Below the pieces are notes generated by a model, which was not told the origin of the DNA, did no database searches, and saw nothing but the letters and a program-made list of their open reading frames with translations. 21,413 bases of DNA from Paracoccaceae bacterium (lineage in GTDB: Bacteria; Pseudomonadota; Alphaproteobacteria; Rhodobacterales; Rhodobacteraceae), in NCBI GenBank assembly GCA_025458985.1, contig JALORM010000013.1, positions 1 to 21,413 on the forward strand, given 5' to 3'. Within the stretch, counting starts at the first letter, position 1. Every line of letters begins with the position of its first letter. Below, one piece after another: positions 14,337-20,345 of the stretch. A program made the position numbers and the translations under genes.

Positions 14337-14369
14337 GTCGCCGCCAGGCGACGGGGGGCAGCGCCCCCC
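14337..14369. terminator. Double hairpin between convergent pncC and esterase genes
   Basis: GTCGCC-GCCA-GGCGAC (14337-14352) is immediately followed by GGGGGGC-AGC-GCCCCCC (14353-14369, 7 bp). They lie in the 90-nt gap between convergent genes and could stop transcription from both sides, although neither has a long T tract. The preceding TTTTGTCCCAAATAC (14313-14327) resembles a short sequence I associate with the ends of Rhodobacterales genes; that is memory, not a search. Confidence 0.5.
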
Positions 14370-14395
14370 GCCCCGTTCGCCGCGCGCGCCGCACC

Positions 14396-15358
14396 TCAGC
14401 GCCAGGCGCCGAAGAACCGCAGCACCTCGTCGTTGGCCGAGATGCTGGGGGGCTCGCCGCCGCGCTGGCTGCGGCGTCCGCCCGGCCAGACATGCCCGCC
14501 GCCCTCGATGGTGACGAGCCGGACCATCACCTGGCCGCGCGCATCGCGCCAATCCTCGGTCACCACGCGCAGGCCCCCCGGGGGCGGCGGGATCACGCTC
14601 CGTTCGGGCGCGCCCGTGGCGCCGGTTGCGCGGCGCCAGGCGGTGACGAGGTCGCCGACCGCGTCGAAGGGCACCCTCGCCACGCCCTCGCCCATGCCTC
14701 CGGCATAGGGAACCGACCGGTCCTCGCTGCCGTGGATGTGCAACAGCGGCACCGCGCCCCGGATCGGGACCGACAGGTCCATCGTGCCGGCGACGCCCGC
14801 CACCGCGCGCACCCGGTCGGGGCGCTCGGCCGCGTAGCGCTCGGCCATCATCGAGCCGTTCGACATCCCCGTCAGGAACACGCGCGAGCCATCCAGTCCG
14901 AACCGTCGCACCGCGTCGTCGATCACCGCGTCCAGATAGGCCACGTCGTCGACCCCGCCGCGTGCCGCGGGGCCGCAGCAGCGCCCGGCGTTCCAGGTAA
15001 GAAGCCTCCGCCCGGTGCCGGCGGGAAACACCACCGCATAGCCCTGCGCCAGCGCGGGCGCGGTCAGGCCGGAATTCCGCGCGGTCTGGCCGGGGTTCCC
15101 GCCGCCACCGTGCAGCGCCAGGATCATCGGCGCGCCTGCGGCCTGCGCCGGCAGGTCGATCCGGTAGAACCGCCCGTCGGGCAGGCTGACCTCGCGGGTC
15201 TCGGCCCGGGCGCCGACGGCGAGGATCAGACCGGCCAGGACAAGCGCGGCCACCGGCCAGAGTCGGCGCGGCCGCCGCAGCAGAAGGCCGCGGCGTCGCG
15301 GCATCGGGCGCAGCCGGGGGCCGGCAAGGAGGCGGGGGCGGAGGAACGGGCGCATCAT
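14396..15358 (-). CDS. Secreted/periplasmic PHB-depolymerase-family (LpqC-type) esterase
   Basis: A 320-residue alpha/beta hydrolase. An arginine-rich N-terminus (1-32) precedes a hydrophobic segment (33-50, ending VGARA), a signal peptide or anchor with an unusually long positive region. Then LALHGGGGN (80-88, oxyanion hole), GMSNGS (164-169) with nucleophile S166, SED with D213, and GGGHVWPGG with H289 completing the triad. A CC pair (127-128) follows WNAGR, as in feruloyl esterase/PHB depolymerase relatives. The substrate cannot be read from sequence: polyhydroxybutyrate, feruloyl or other short esters are possible. The start at ATG 15358 has AAGGA 5 nt upstream; ATG 15355 would also fit. 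An upstream ATG at 15379 and the frame back to 15562 lack a Shine-Dalgarno and run through repeats. Confidence 0.85.
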   Translation of the reverse strand: MMRPFLRPRLLAGPRLRPMPRRRGLLLRRPRRLWPVAALVLAGLILAVGARAETREVSLPDGRFYRIDLPAQAAGAPMILALHGGGGNPGQTARNSGLTAPALAQGYAVVFPAGTGRRLLTWNAGRCCGPAARGGVDDVAYLDAVIDDAVRRFGLDGSRVFLTGMSNGSMMAERYAAERPDRVRAVAGVAGTMDLSVPIRGAVPLLHIHGSEDRSVPYAGGMGEGVARVPFDAVGDLVTAWRRATGATGAPERSVIPPPPGGLRVVTEDWRDARGQVMVRLVTIEGGGHVWPGGRRSQRGGEPPSISANDEVLRFFGAWR

Positions 15359-15371
15359 CGGGGTCCTTGTT

Positions 15372-15397
15372 GCAGACATCGTCTGCGTCGAACGCAG
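15372..15397 (-). promoter_or_regulatory. Overlapping hairpins just upstream of the esterase start
   Basis: GCAGAC-ATC-GTCTGC (15372-15386) and CTGCGT-CGA-ACGCAG (15383-15397) are both perfect 6-bp stems with 3-nt loops and share CTGC, so only one can form at a time. They lie 4 nt beyond the esterase ribosome-binding site on the mRNA 5' side. They could be RNA switches or protein-binding palindromes; no sequence evidence favours either. Confidence 0.3.
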
Positions 15398-15401
15398 GGC
15401 G

Positions 15402-15500
15402 CGCGCGATTCCGTCGCAGACGCGCGGCACCGCGCGATTCCGCCTCCCACGCGCGGCACCGCGCGATTCCGCCTCCGACGCGCGGCGGGGCGCGATCCCG
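15402..15500. repeat. 29-bp tandem repeat with an internal hairpin per unit
   Basis: Two nearly identical 29-bp units (15421-15449 and 15450-15478, one base different) are flanked by partial copies: 15402-15420 aligns with the second part of the unit, and 15479-15500 is a decayed copy. Each full unit contains CGCGCGG-CA-CCGCGCG, a 7-bp inverted repeat (15421-15436, 15450-15465). The array fills the spacer between the coq10-like stop and the esterase. There are no spacers, so it is not a CRISPR. Confidence 0.75.
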
Positions 15501-15503
15501 GGC

Positions 15504-15977
15504 TCAGCCGTCCGCCGCGCCGGGTCCGTAGAGATCGGCCGCGCGCCGTTCGAAGGCCGCAACGACCCGCCGCATCGCCTCGTCGAAGACGACCCCGATC
15601 AGCTTCTGGAGGATGGCGTTGCGGAACTCGAAGTCGACGAAGAAGTCGACCTCGCACCCGCCCTGCCCGGTACCCGGCGCCTCGGCGAACTCCCAGAACG
15701 AGCGCATGTGCCGGAACGGGCCGTCGAGGTACTCGGTCTCGATCCGCCTGCGGGCGGGCCAGAGCGTGACCCGGCTTCCGAAGCGTTCGCGGAACACCTT
15801 GAACGAGATCACGAGGTCGGCCTCCATCACCGCGTGGTCGCCGCGGTCGGTCAGGCTGCGGATCCGCGCGGCCGAGGTCCACGGCAGGAATTCGGGATAG
15901 CGCGCCACATCGGCCACCAGATCGTACATCTGCTGCGCCGTGTAGGGCAGGCTGCGCTTTTCCCGGTGCGTCGGCAT
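15504..15977 (-). CDS. Coq10/RatA-type START-fold (polyketide cyclase superfamily) protein
   Basis: A 157-residue protein of the ubiquinone-binding Coq10/RatA family. Seen: the opening PTHREKRSLPYTAQQMYDLVADVARYPEFLPW, the VMEADLVISFKVFRERFGSRVTL strand region, and the C-terminal helix FRNAILQKLIGVVFDEAMRRVVAAFERRA, which closes the hydrophobic pocket. In mitochondria and alphaproteobacteria such proteins bind ubiquinone and support respiration; in E. coli the homologue RatA was reported to affect ribosome association. The first role is likelier here by lineage. The ATG at 15977 follows GGGGAAAG. It is divergent from hpt across 78 nt. Confidence 0.9.
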   Translation of the reverse strand: MPTHREKRSLPYTAQQMYDLVADVARYPEFLPWTSAARIRSLTDRGDHAVMEADLVISFKVFRERFGSRVTLWPARRRIETEYLDGPFRHMRSFWEFAEAPGTGQGGCEVDFFVDFEFRNAILQKLIGVVFDEAMRRVVAAFERRAADLYGPGAADG

Positions 15978-16002
15978 CTTTCCCCGTCTGTTCCGCGACC
16001 CC

Positions 16003-16030
16003 GTGACAATGGCCCGCCATTTCGTAGACT
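16003..16030 (+). promoter_or_regulatory. hpt: Candidate sigma70 promoter of hpt
   Basis: GTGACA (16003-16008, 5 of 6 to TTGACA), a 16-nt spacer, and TAGACT (16025-16030, 4 of 6). It lies in the divergent spacer, with the expected transcript start near 16037 and the AAGGG ribosome-binding site about 9 nt further on. Confidence 0.45.
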
Positions 16031-16055
16031 GCGGCCGCGAAATCAAGGGCAAGTC

Positions 16056-16592
16056 ATGGCCGAGCGTCCCTATGTCGTCGACGAGATGATCTCGGCCAAG
16101 GCCATAGCCGCGCGCGTCGAGGCGCTTGCGAAGGAGATCACCCAGGCCTTCCGCGGCACCGACAAGCTGGTCGTCGTGGGGCTCCTGCGCGGGTCCTTCG
16201 TGTTCATCGCCGACCTCGTGCGCGAGATCGGACTGCCTGTCGAGGTGGATTTCCTCGAGGCCTCGTCCTACGGCGATGCGCTGGAAAGCTCGCGCGAGGT
16301 GCGCATCCTCAAGGACCTGCGCGGCGAGATCGCGGGGCGCGACGTGCTGGTGGTCGAGGACATCGTCGACACCGGCTTCACGCTGCACCATGTCGTGAAC
16401 CTCCTGCGCTCGCGCGGGCCGAAGCGGCTCGAGGTCTGCGCGCTGCTCGACAAGCCCTCGCGCCGCGAGGTGCCGATGCGGGCGACCTGGACGGGGTTCG
16501 AGATCCCTGACGAGTTCGTGGTCGGCTACGGGATCGACTTCGCCCAGCGCAACCGCAACCTGCCCTACATCGGCAAGGTCCGCTTCACCTGA
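16056..16592 (+). CDS. hpt: Hypoxanthine phosphoribosyltransferase
   Basis: A 178-residue purine-salvage enzyme converting hypoxanthine (and usually guanine) plus PRPP to the nucleotide monophosphate. Seen: GLLRGSFVFIADLVR (substrate/diphosphate loop, 42-56), the flexible loop region SSYGDALESS (70-79), the PRPP-binding signature VLVVEDIVDTGFTL (97-110), and the purine-stacking C-terminal GFEIPDEFVVGYGIDFAQRNRNLPYIG. The ATG at 16056 has AAGGG 7 nt upstream; earlier in-frame codons are antisense to the coq10-like gene. The last 28 nt overlap the convergent LysR gene. Confidence 0.96.
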   Translation: MAERPYVVDEMISAKAIAARVEALAKEITQAFRGTDKLVVVGLLRGSFVFIADLVREIGLPVEVDFLEASSYGDALESSREVRILKDLRGEIAGRDVLVVEDIVDTGFTLHHVVNLLRSRGPKRLEVCALLDKPSRREVPMRATWTGFEIPDEFVVGYGIDFAQRNRNLPYIGKVRFT

Positions 16593-17503
16593 TCGCCGCA
16601 AAGCCAGGCCGCCTCGGCGGCAAGCGCCCGGCCAAGCCGCCGGCGCACCGCGGCCAGGCGCGGCGCATCGGCGAGGTCGGCGTGGCTCGCGACCCAGATC
16701 GGCACGGTGGCGGTCTCGGTTCCGATCCGCACCAGCCGGGCGTCGCTCTCGCCCAGCACGCAGGGCAGCATCGCGCGCCCCTGTCCCGCCGCGGCCATCT
16801 CGCGCAGGACCAGAAAGCTGTCGGCCGCGCCCGCGAGCGCCTCGCCCCGCGCTGCAGTGCGCATGTGCTCGGCCGCCCGCGACCGGGCAAGCGCACCGGA
16901 AAGGCCCAGCCAGAACGGCGTCTCGGGGGCCGAGGCCGGCGCGTAGACGGCAAAGCCCAGTTCGGCAACCGCCTCGCCCACGAGGTCGTCAGGCAGCGCG
17001 CCGGCGGGGCGCACGGCGATCTCGGCCTCGATCCTGCCAAGGTCGGCGTGGGCGTTCGAGCAGAGCAGGTCGATCCTCAGGTCGGGCGCCTCGGCCCGCA
17101 GCCGGGCAAGGATCGGCGGCAGGACCACCTGGCAGAAGCTGTCGGTCGAGGTGACCCGCACGGCGCCGGACAGCGGCGCCCGCGCCCCCGCGGCGATGCG
17201 CGCGACCGCAAGGTGCGCGGCCTCGGCCTCGTGCGCGGCCTCGATCAGCCGTGCCCTCTCGCGCGGGACGCTGTAGCCGACCGGCGTGCGGTCGAACACC
17301 GGCAGTCCGTGGCGTTCCTCGAAGGCGGCGACGCGGCGCAGGACGGTGGCGTGGTTGACGCCAAGCGCGCGCGCCGCGGCACTGACCGATCCGGTATCCG
17401 CCACCGCCAGCACGAAGCGCAGGTCGTCCCAGTTGTCCCTGTGCGGGTTTGGGGAGGCAGCCTGCACAAATTGCGGATGGTCACGCTTTTTCACACGCGG
17501 CAT
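16565..17503 (-). CDS. LysR-family transcriptional regulator
   Basis: 312 residues. The N-terminal winged helix-turn-helix runs from WDDLRFVLAVADTGSVSAAA to LRRVAAFEE (about 25-63, recognition region AARALGVNHATVLRRV), followed by a substrate-binding domain beginning GAVRVTSTDSF. This is the subgroup with the NWDDLRF opening. The 23 residues before NWDDL are not typical, and the ATG at 17503 has only an adjacent AGG; a GTG at 17467 is an alternative start. It is divergent from the cytochrome c556 gene with only 43 nt between starts, so it may regulate that gene and itself. The effector is unknown. Its stop lies inside the hpt coding sequence. Confidence 0.88.
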   Translation of the reverse strand: MPRVKKRDHPQFVQAASPNPHRDNWDDLRFVLAVADTGSVSAAARALGVNHATVLRRVAAFEERHGLPVFDRTPVGYSVPRERARLIEAAHEAEAAHLAVARIAAGARAPLSGAVRVTSTDSFCQVVLPPILARLRAEAPDLRIDLLCSNAHADLGRIEAEIAVRPAGALPDDLVGEAVAELGFAVYAPASAPETPFWLGLSGALARSRAAEHMRTAARGEALAGAADSFLVLREMAAAGQGRAMLPCVLGESDARLVRIGTETATVPIWVASHADLADAPRLAAVRRRLGRALAAEAAWLCGDQVKRTLPM

Positions 17504-17546
17504 CCTGCCGGCGGGGAAGCTTCAAGTCCAGTCAGGGAGTTTACGC

Positions 17547-18011
17547 ATGACCACCAGAATCCGCCGTGCCATCGTTGCCGCGGGGGCGCTCTGCCTCGCC
17601 GGGGGCGCGATTGCCCAGTCGGCCGTCGACGGGGCCGTGAAGGCGCGCAAGGCACACATGCAGCTTTATGCCTTCAACCTTGGGGCGCTCGGCGCGATGG
17701 CGAAGGGCGAGGTCGAGTACGACGCCGCCGCCGCCGGCGCCGCGGCGGCGAACATCGCCGCGCTCGCCACGCTGGACCAGTCGCGCTACTGGCCGCAAGG
17801 GTCGGCCCAGGGCGAGGCCGAAGGCAGCCGCGCGCTGCCGGCGCTCTGGACCTCGGGCGACGACGTGATGGCCAAGGCCGGCGCCTTCCGCGAGGCAGTG
17901 GGCGCGCTGGCGACGGCCGCCGGAACCGACCTTGCCTCGCTGCAGGCGGCCATGGGGCCGGTCGGCCAGGCCTGCGGGTCTTGCCACGAGAGCTTCCGCG
18001 CCGCTGACTGA
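17547..18011 (+). CDS. Class II c-type cytochrome (c'/c556)
   Basis: A 154-residue periplasmic four-helix-bundle cytochrome. Signal peptide 1-23 (LAGGAIAQ/S). The single heme-binding CGSCH is at the C-terminus (143-147), diagnostic of class II. M38 in the first helix (RKAHMQLYAFNLGAL) is placed like the sixth ligand in c556 and so favours a six-coordinate, low-spin electron carrier over a five-coordinate c'. The ATG at 17547 has AGGGAG 8 nt upstream. A strong hairpin follows the stop, then a second cytochrome gene, so the two may serve one electron-transfer chain; the partner enzyme is not in the window. Confidence 0.92.
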   Translation: MTTRIRRAIVAAGALCLAGGAIAQSAVDGAVKARKAHMQLYAFNLGALGAMAKGEVEYDAAAAGAAAANIAALATLDQSRYWPQGSAQGEAEGSRALPALWTSGDDVMAKAGAFREAVGALATAAGTDLASLQAAMGPVGQACGSCHESFRAAD

Positions 18012-18022
18012 TCGCCCTTGCC

Positions 18023-18050
18023 GGCCGCACGGGCGCCCGCCCGTGCGGCC
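18023..18050 (+). terminator. Strong 12-bp hairpin between the two cytochrome genes
   Basis: GGCCGCACGGGC-GCCC-GCCCGTGCGGCC is a perfect 12-bp stem with a 4-nt loop, starting 11 nt after the c556 stop. GTTGCTTCG follows, which is not a T tract, so it may act as a partial terminator or 3' stabiliser that lets some transcripts continue into the diheme cytochrome 28 nt downstream. Confidence 0.55.
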
Positions 18051-18077
18051 GTTGCTTCGCCTGTAAGGGGTGACCGG

Positions 18078-18965
18078 ATGCGCTGGCCCGTTGCGATTGC
18101 TGCGTTGGTGATGATTCTTGGCGGTGCCGGCTGGGTGGCGACGGCCCCCGGACGGCTGCCGCCGGGCAGCCTAGACGCCTTCTCCGGCGACCCGGCGCGG
18201 GGCGAGCAGGCGTTCTGGGCGGGCGGCTGCGCCTCGTGCCATGCCGCCGAGGGCGCCGACGGCGAGGCGCGGCTGGTGCTGTCCGGGGGGCGGCGCTTTC
18301 CGTCCGACTTCGGCACGTTCGTCGCGCCCAACATCTCGCCCCACCCCGAGGCCGGGATCGGCGGCTGGAGCAGCGACGACTTCGCCAACGCCATGGTGCA
18401 GGGCGTCTCGCCAGGGGGCGAACACTACTATCCTGCCTTCCCCTACACCGCCTATGCGCTGGCTGATCCGCAGGACCTGGCCGACCTGTGGGCCTTCCTG
18501 CGCACCCTTCCGGCCGACGCCACGCCCTCGGCCCCGCACGACATCGCCTTTCCATTCTCGATCCGCCGCAGCGTGGGCGCCTGGAAGCTTCTCTTCGCGC
18601 GGCGCAGCTTCGTGCTGGCCGAGGCCGAAACCGCAGAGATAGCGCGCGGCCGCTACCTGGCCGAGGCGCTGGGCCATTGCGGCGAATGCCACACACCACG
18701 CAACGCGCTGGGCGGGCTCGACACCGCGCGCTGGCTGGCCGGGGCACCGAACCCCTCGGGCCAGGGCACGATCCCGAACATCACCCCCGGCGCGCTCGAC
18801 TGGTCCGAGGCCGACATCGCCGGATACCTCAAGACGGGCTTCACGCCCGAATACGACAGCGCCGGGGGCCACATGGCCGACGTGGTGCGCAACCTCTTGC
18901 AGTTGCCCGACGCCGACGTTGCCGCGATCGCGGCCTACCTGAAGGCCGTGCCTGCCGCCCAGTGA
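18078..18965 (+). CDS. Diheme cytochrome c (COG2010-type, alcohol-dehydrogenase-subunit-like)
   Basis: 295 residues with an uncleaved anchor or signal sequence (1-22, MRWPVAIAALVMILGGAGWV). First heme motif CASCH (51-55), second CGECH (201-205). Both modules carry the NISPHPEAGIGGWSSDDF / NITPGALDWSEADI signature shared with the cytochrome subunits of membrane alcohol, gluconate and sorbitol dehydrogenases. M266 in GGHMADVV is the likely distal ligand of heme 2. In module 1 the usual position reads YPAFPY instead of YPAMPY, a variant common in these proteins. The ATG at 18078 has AAGGGG 8 nt upstream; an earlier ATG at 18018 would put the hairpin in coding sequence. No dehydrogenase gene is adjacent, so the electron donor is unknown; c556 is a possible partner. 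Confidence 0.9.
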   Translation: MRWPVAIAALVMILGGAGWVATAPGRLPPGSLDAFSGDPARGEQAFWAGGCASCHAAEGADGEARLVLSGGRRFPSDFGTFVAPNISPHPEAGIGGWSSDDFANAMVQGVSPGGEHYYPAFPYTAYALADPQDLADLWAFLRTLPADATPSAPHDIAFPFSIRRSVGAWKLLFARRSFVLAEAETAEIARGRYLAEALGHCGECHTPRNALGGLDTARWLAGAPNPSGQGTIPNITPGALDWSEADIAGYLKTGFTPEYDSAGGHMADVVRNLLQLPDADVAAIAAYLKAVPAAQ

Positions 18966-19015
18966 CCGGAAGGACACGGCCGGCGCCGGACTTGGGCGGG
19001 GCCGTGCAGTTGAGG

Positions 19016-19045
19016 TTATCGCGCGGGTGATCGGCTGCTAATAAT
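19016..19045 (+). promoter_or_regulatory. Candidate promoter of the porin-like gene (extended -10)
   Basis: TAATAAT (19039-19045) preceded by TGC forms an extended -10, with a weak TTATCG (19016-19021) at 17-nt spacing. It is an AT-rich island in a GC-rich spacer after the diheme cytochrome. The transcript would have a leader of about 30 nt before the ATG at 19081. Confidence 0.4.
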
Positions 19046-19080
19046 GCGGCGCTGGATCGACCGCCCGGGGAACCGCCGCC

Positions 19081-19877
19081 ATGACCATCCGTTCACGTCC
19101 CGTTATCGCCCTGTTGCTGGCGGGCGGCATTGCCCTTCCTGCGACCGCGGGCGAAACCCTGACCGAGGGCTTCACCGGCACCGGATTCGTCGAGCTGTTC
19201 TACGCCTCCTACGAAGACGACGCGCTGGACGACGAAGGCGGGGCACGTGGTACACGCCGAACGGCGGCAAGGTATCGCTGGGCAATCCGCGCTCGGCCTA
19301 CGACCTGTTCGAGCGGTCGGTCCACAACGATGCGCAGGCCGCGCTGGGCAACTTCGTGCTGCGCAGCCAGATGCAGCAGGCGGAGTTCCGCGACGGGGGC
19401 GGGCAGTTCGGGGTCAGCTACCTCGGTCAGGCCGGCGCGCTGAGCTACGGCGTCAGTCTGCACAGCTACGAGCTTGGCCCCGACGACGTCACCGCCATCG
19501 CGCTCGGCGGGACCTACCGCTGGGAGGAATACCGGCTGTCAGCGGCCTACGAGAACTCGGATGCCGACGTGGCCGACGACGTCAGCCGCTTCAAGATCGG
19601 GATCGCCGCCGACTACGGCACCTTCGGGTTCGGAACCACCTACCGTGTCTTCGACGACGGCACCGATACCGAGCGGTCCTGGGAATCGTTCGGCTTCTAC
19701 GAGCCGACCGAGCGGATCGAACTGACCGGCACCTTCCAGAGCTTCTCGGGCGATGCCAACAGCGTGCTGGGCATTGCCGCCAAGTACCGCATCACCGACA
19801 ACGGCTATGCCCGCGCGGGGGCGGTGTTCTCGGACGACAGCGACGCCTACAGCGTCGGCATCGGCTACGAGTTCTGA
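19081..19877 (+). pseudogene. Porin-like outer-membrane beta-barrel protein with a single-base frameshift
   Basis: The frame from ATG 19081 starts with a signal peptide (LLLAGGIALPATAG/ET) and a first strand (TGTGFVELFYASYEDD), then becomes nonsense after GGCGGGG at 19237-19243. The adjacent frame takes over as GTWYTPNGGKVSLGNPRSAYDLF and runs to 19877. One extra G in the G4 run (19240-19243) would join them into a 265-residue protein. Alternating aromatic/polar strands and the final YSVGIGYEF, with the terminal Phe recognised by the BAM machinery, mark a small outer-membrane barrel resembling the Gram-negative porin superfamily; VSLGNPRSAYDL recalls Rhodobacter porins. Whether it is a channel, and for what, is not visible. 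Either a sequencing error, a recent pseudogene or a variable tract; base composition matches its neighbours. Confidence 0.7.
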
Positions 19878-19890
19878 CTCAAGGCGAGGG

Positions 19891-19907
19891 GGCGGGACTT
19901 TCCCGCC
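19891..19907. terminator. Bidirectional hairpin between convergent genes
   Basis: GGCGGGA-CTT-TCCCGCC is a perfect 7-bp stem with a 3-nt loop, placed 13 nt after the porin-like stop and 21 nt from the stop of the minus-strand small protein. It lacks a long T run on either strand. Confidence 0.5.
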
Positions 19908-19928
19908 GCCCTGCCCCGCCGGCTGCGC

Positions 19929-20333
19929 TCAGGCCAGGACCGGCTCGGTCCCGAGGCCCAGCGCCGAGATCTCGAAATCCAGCGACCGCCGCATCCAGCC
20001 GACCGTCAGCATCTCGTCCCGCGCAGCGGCGGCGATGATCGCCGACAGGACCGAGCCGTAGTGCGGCGCGGTGTTGGGCAGCGTGAAGGTCTTGTCGGCC
20101 TCGCTTTTCAGGACCAGGCGCAGGCCCGAATAGCCCACAGTGTAGAACTTGATCTTGCCGTCGGCGGTGACGAGGTCGGTGAGACTGCCGGCGTCGTCAA
20201 GCGAGGCGCCGCCAGACTGCGCCGTCATCGAGGGGCGGCCGCCTCCCTTCGGCTGCGACGAGACCGAGCCGGGACTGGTGTTCGGCTGGGAGGTCATGCT
20301 GCCCGGACTGACGCGGGCGCGGGTCTTTGCCAT
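19929..20333 (-). CDS. Unrecognised small protein coupled to the phosphoesterase
   Basis: 134 residues; I do not recognise the family. Residues 1-45 are rich in Ser, Pro, Gly and Gln and look disordered, with a repeated SPGSxxSQP (9-17 and 20-28). From about residue 50 a compact domain is suggested: alternating strands DGKIKFYTVGYSGLRLVLKS, then TFTLPNTAPHYGSVLSAIIAAAARDE with a helix, and MLTVGWMRRSLDFEISALGLG. There is no signal peptide or membrane segment. The ATG at 20333 has GAAGGA 8 nt upstream, beginning at the TGA of the phosphoesterase gene 12 nt away, so the two are almost certainly co-translated and may work together. Confidence 0.75.
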   Translation of the reverse strand: MAKTRARVSPGSMTSQPNTSPGSVSSQPKGGGRPSMTAQSGGASLDDAGSLTDLVTADGKIKFYTVGYSGLRLVLKSEADKTFTLPNTAPHYGSVLSAIIAAAARDEMLTVGWMRRSLDFEISALGLGTEPVLA

Positions 20334-20345
20334 GTGCGGGTTCCT

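Noticed and set aside
15402..15500. Repeats of 29 bp considered as a CRISPR array
   Set aside because: The units are directly adjacent with no spacers and there are no cas genes nearby.
18110..18440. Missing methionine ligand (YPAFPY instead of YPAMPY) in the first module of the diheme cytochrome as a defect
   Set aside because: I recall the Phe variant as common in this cytochrome group, so it is not good evidence of inactivation.
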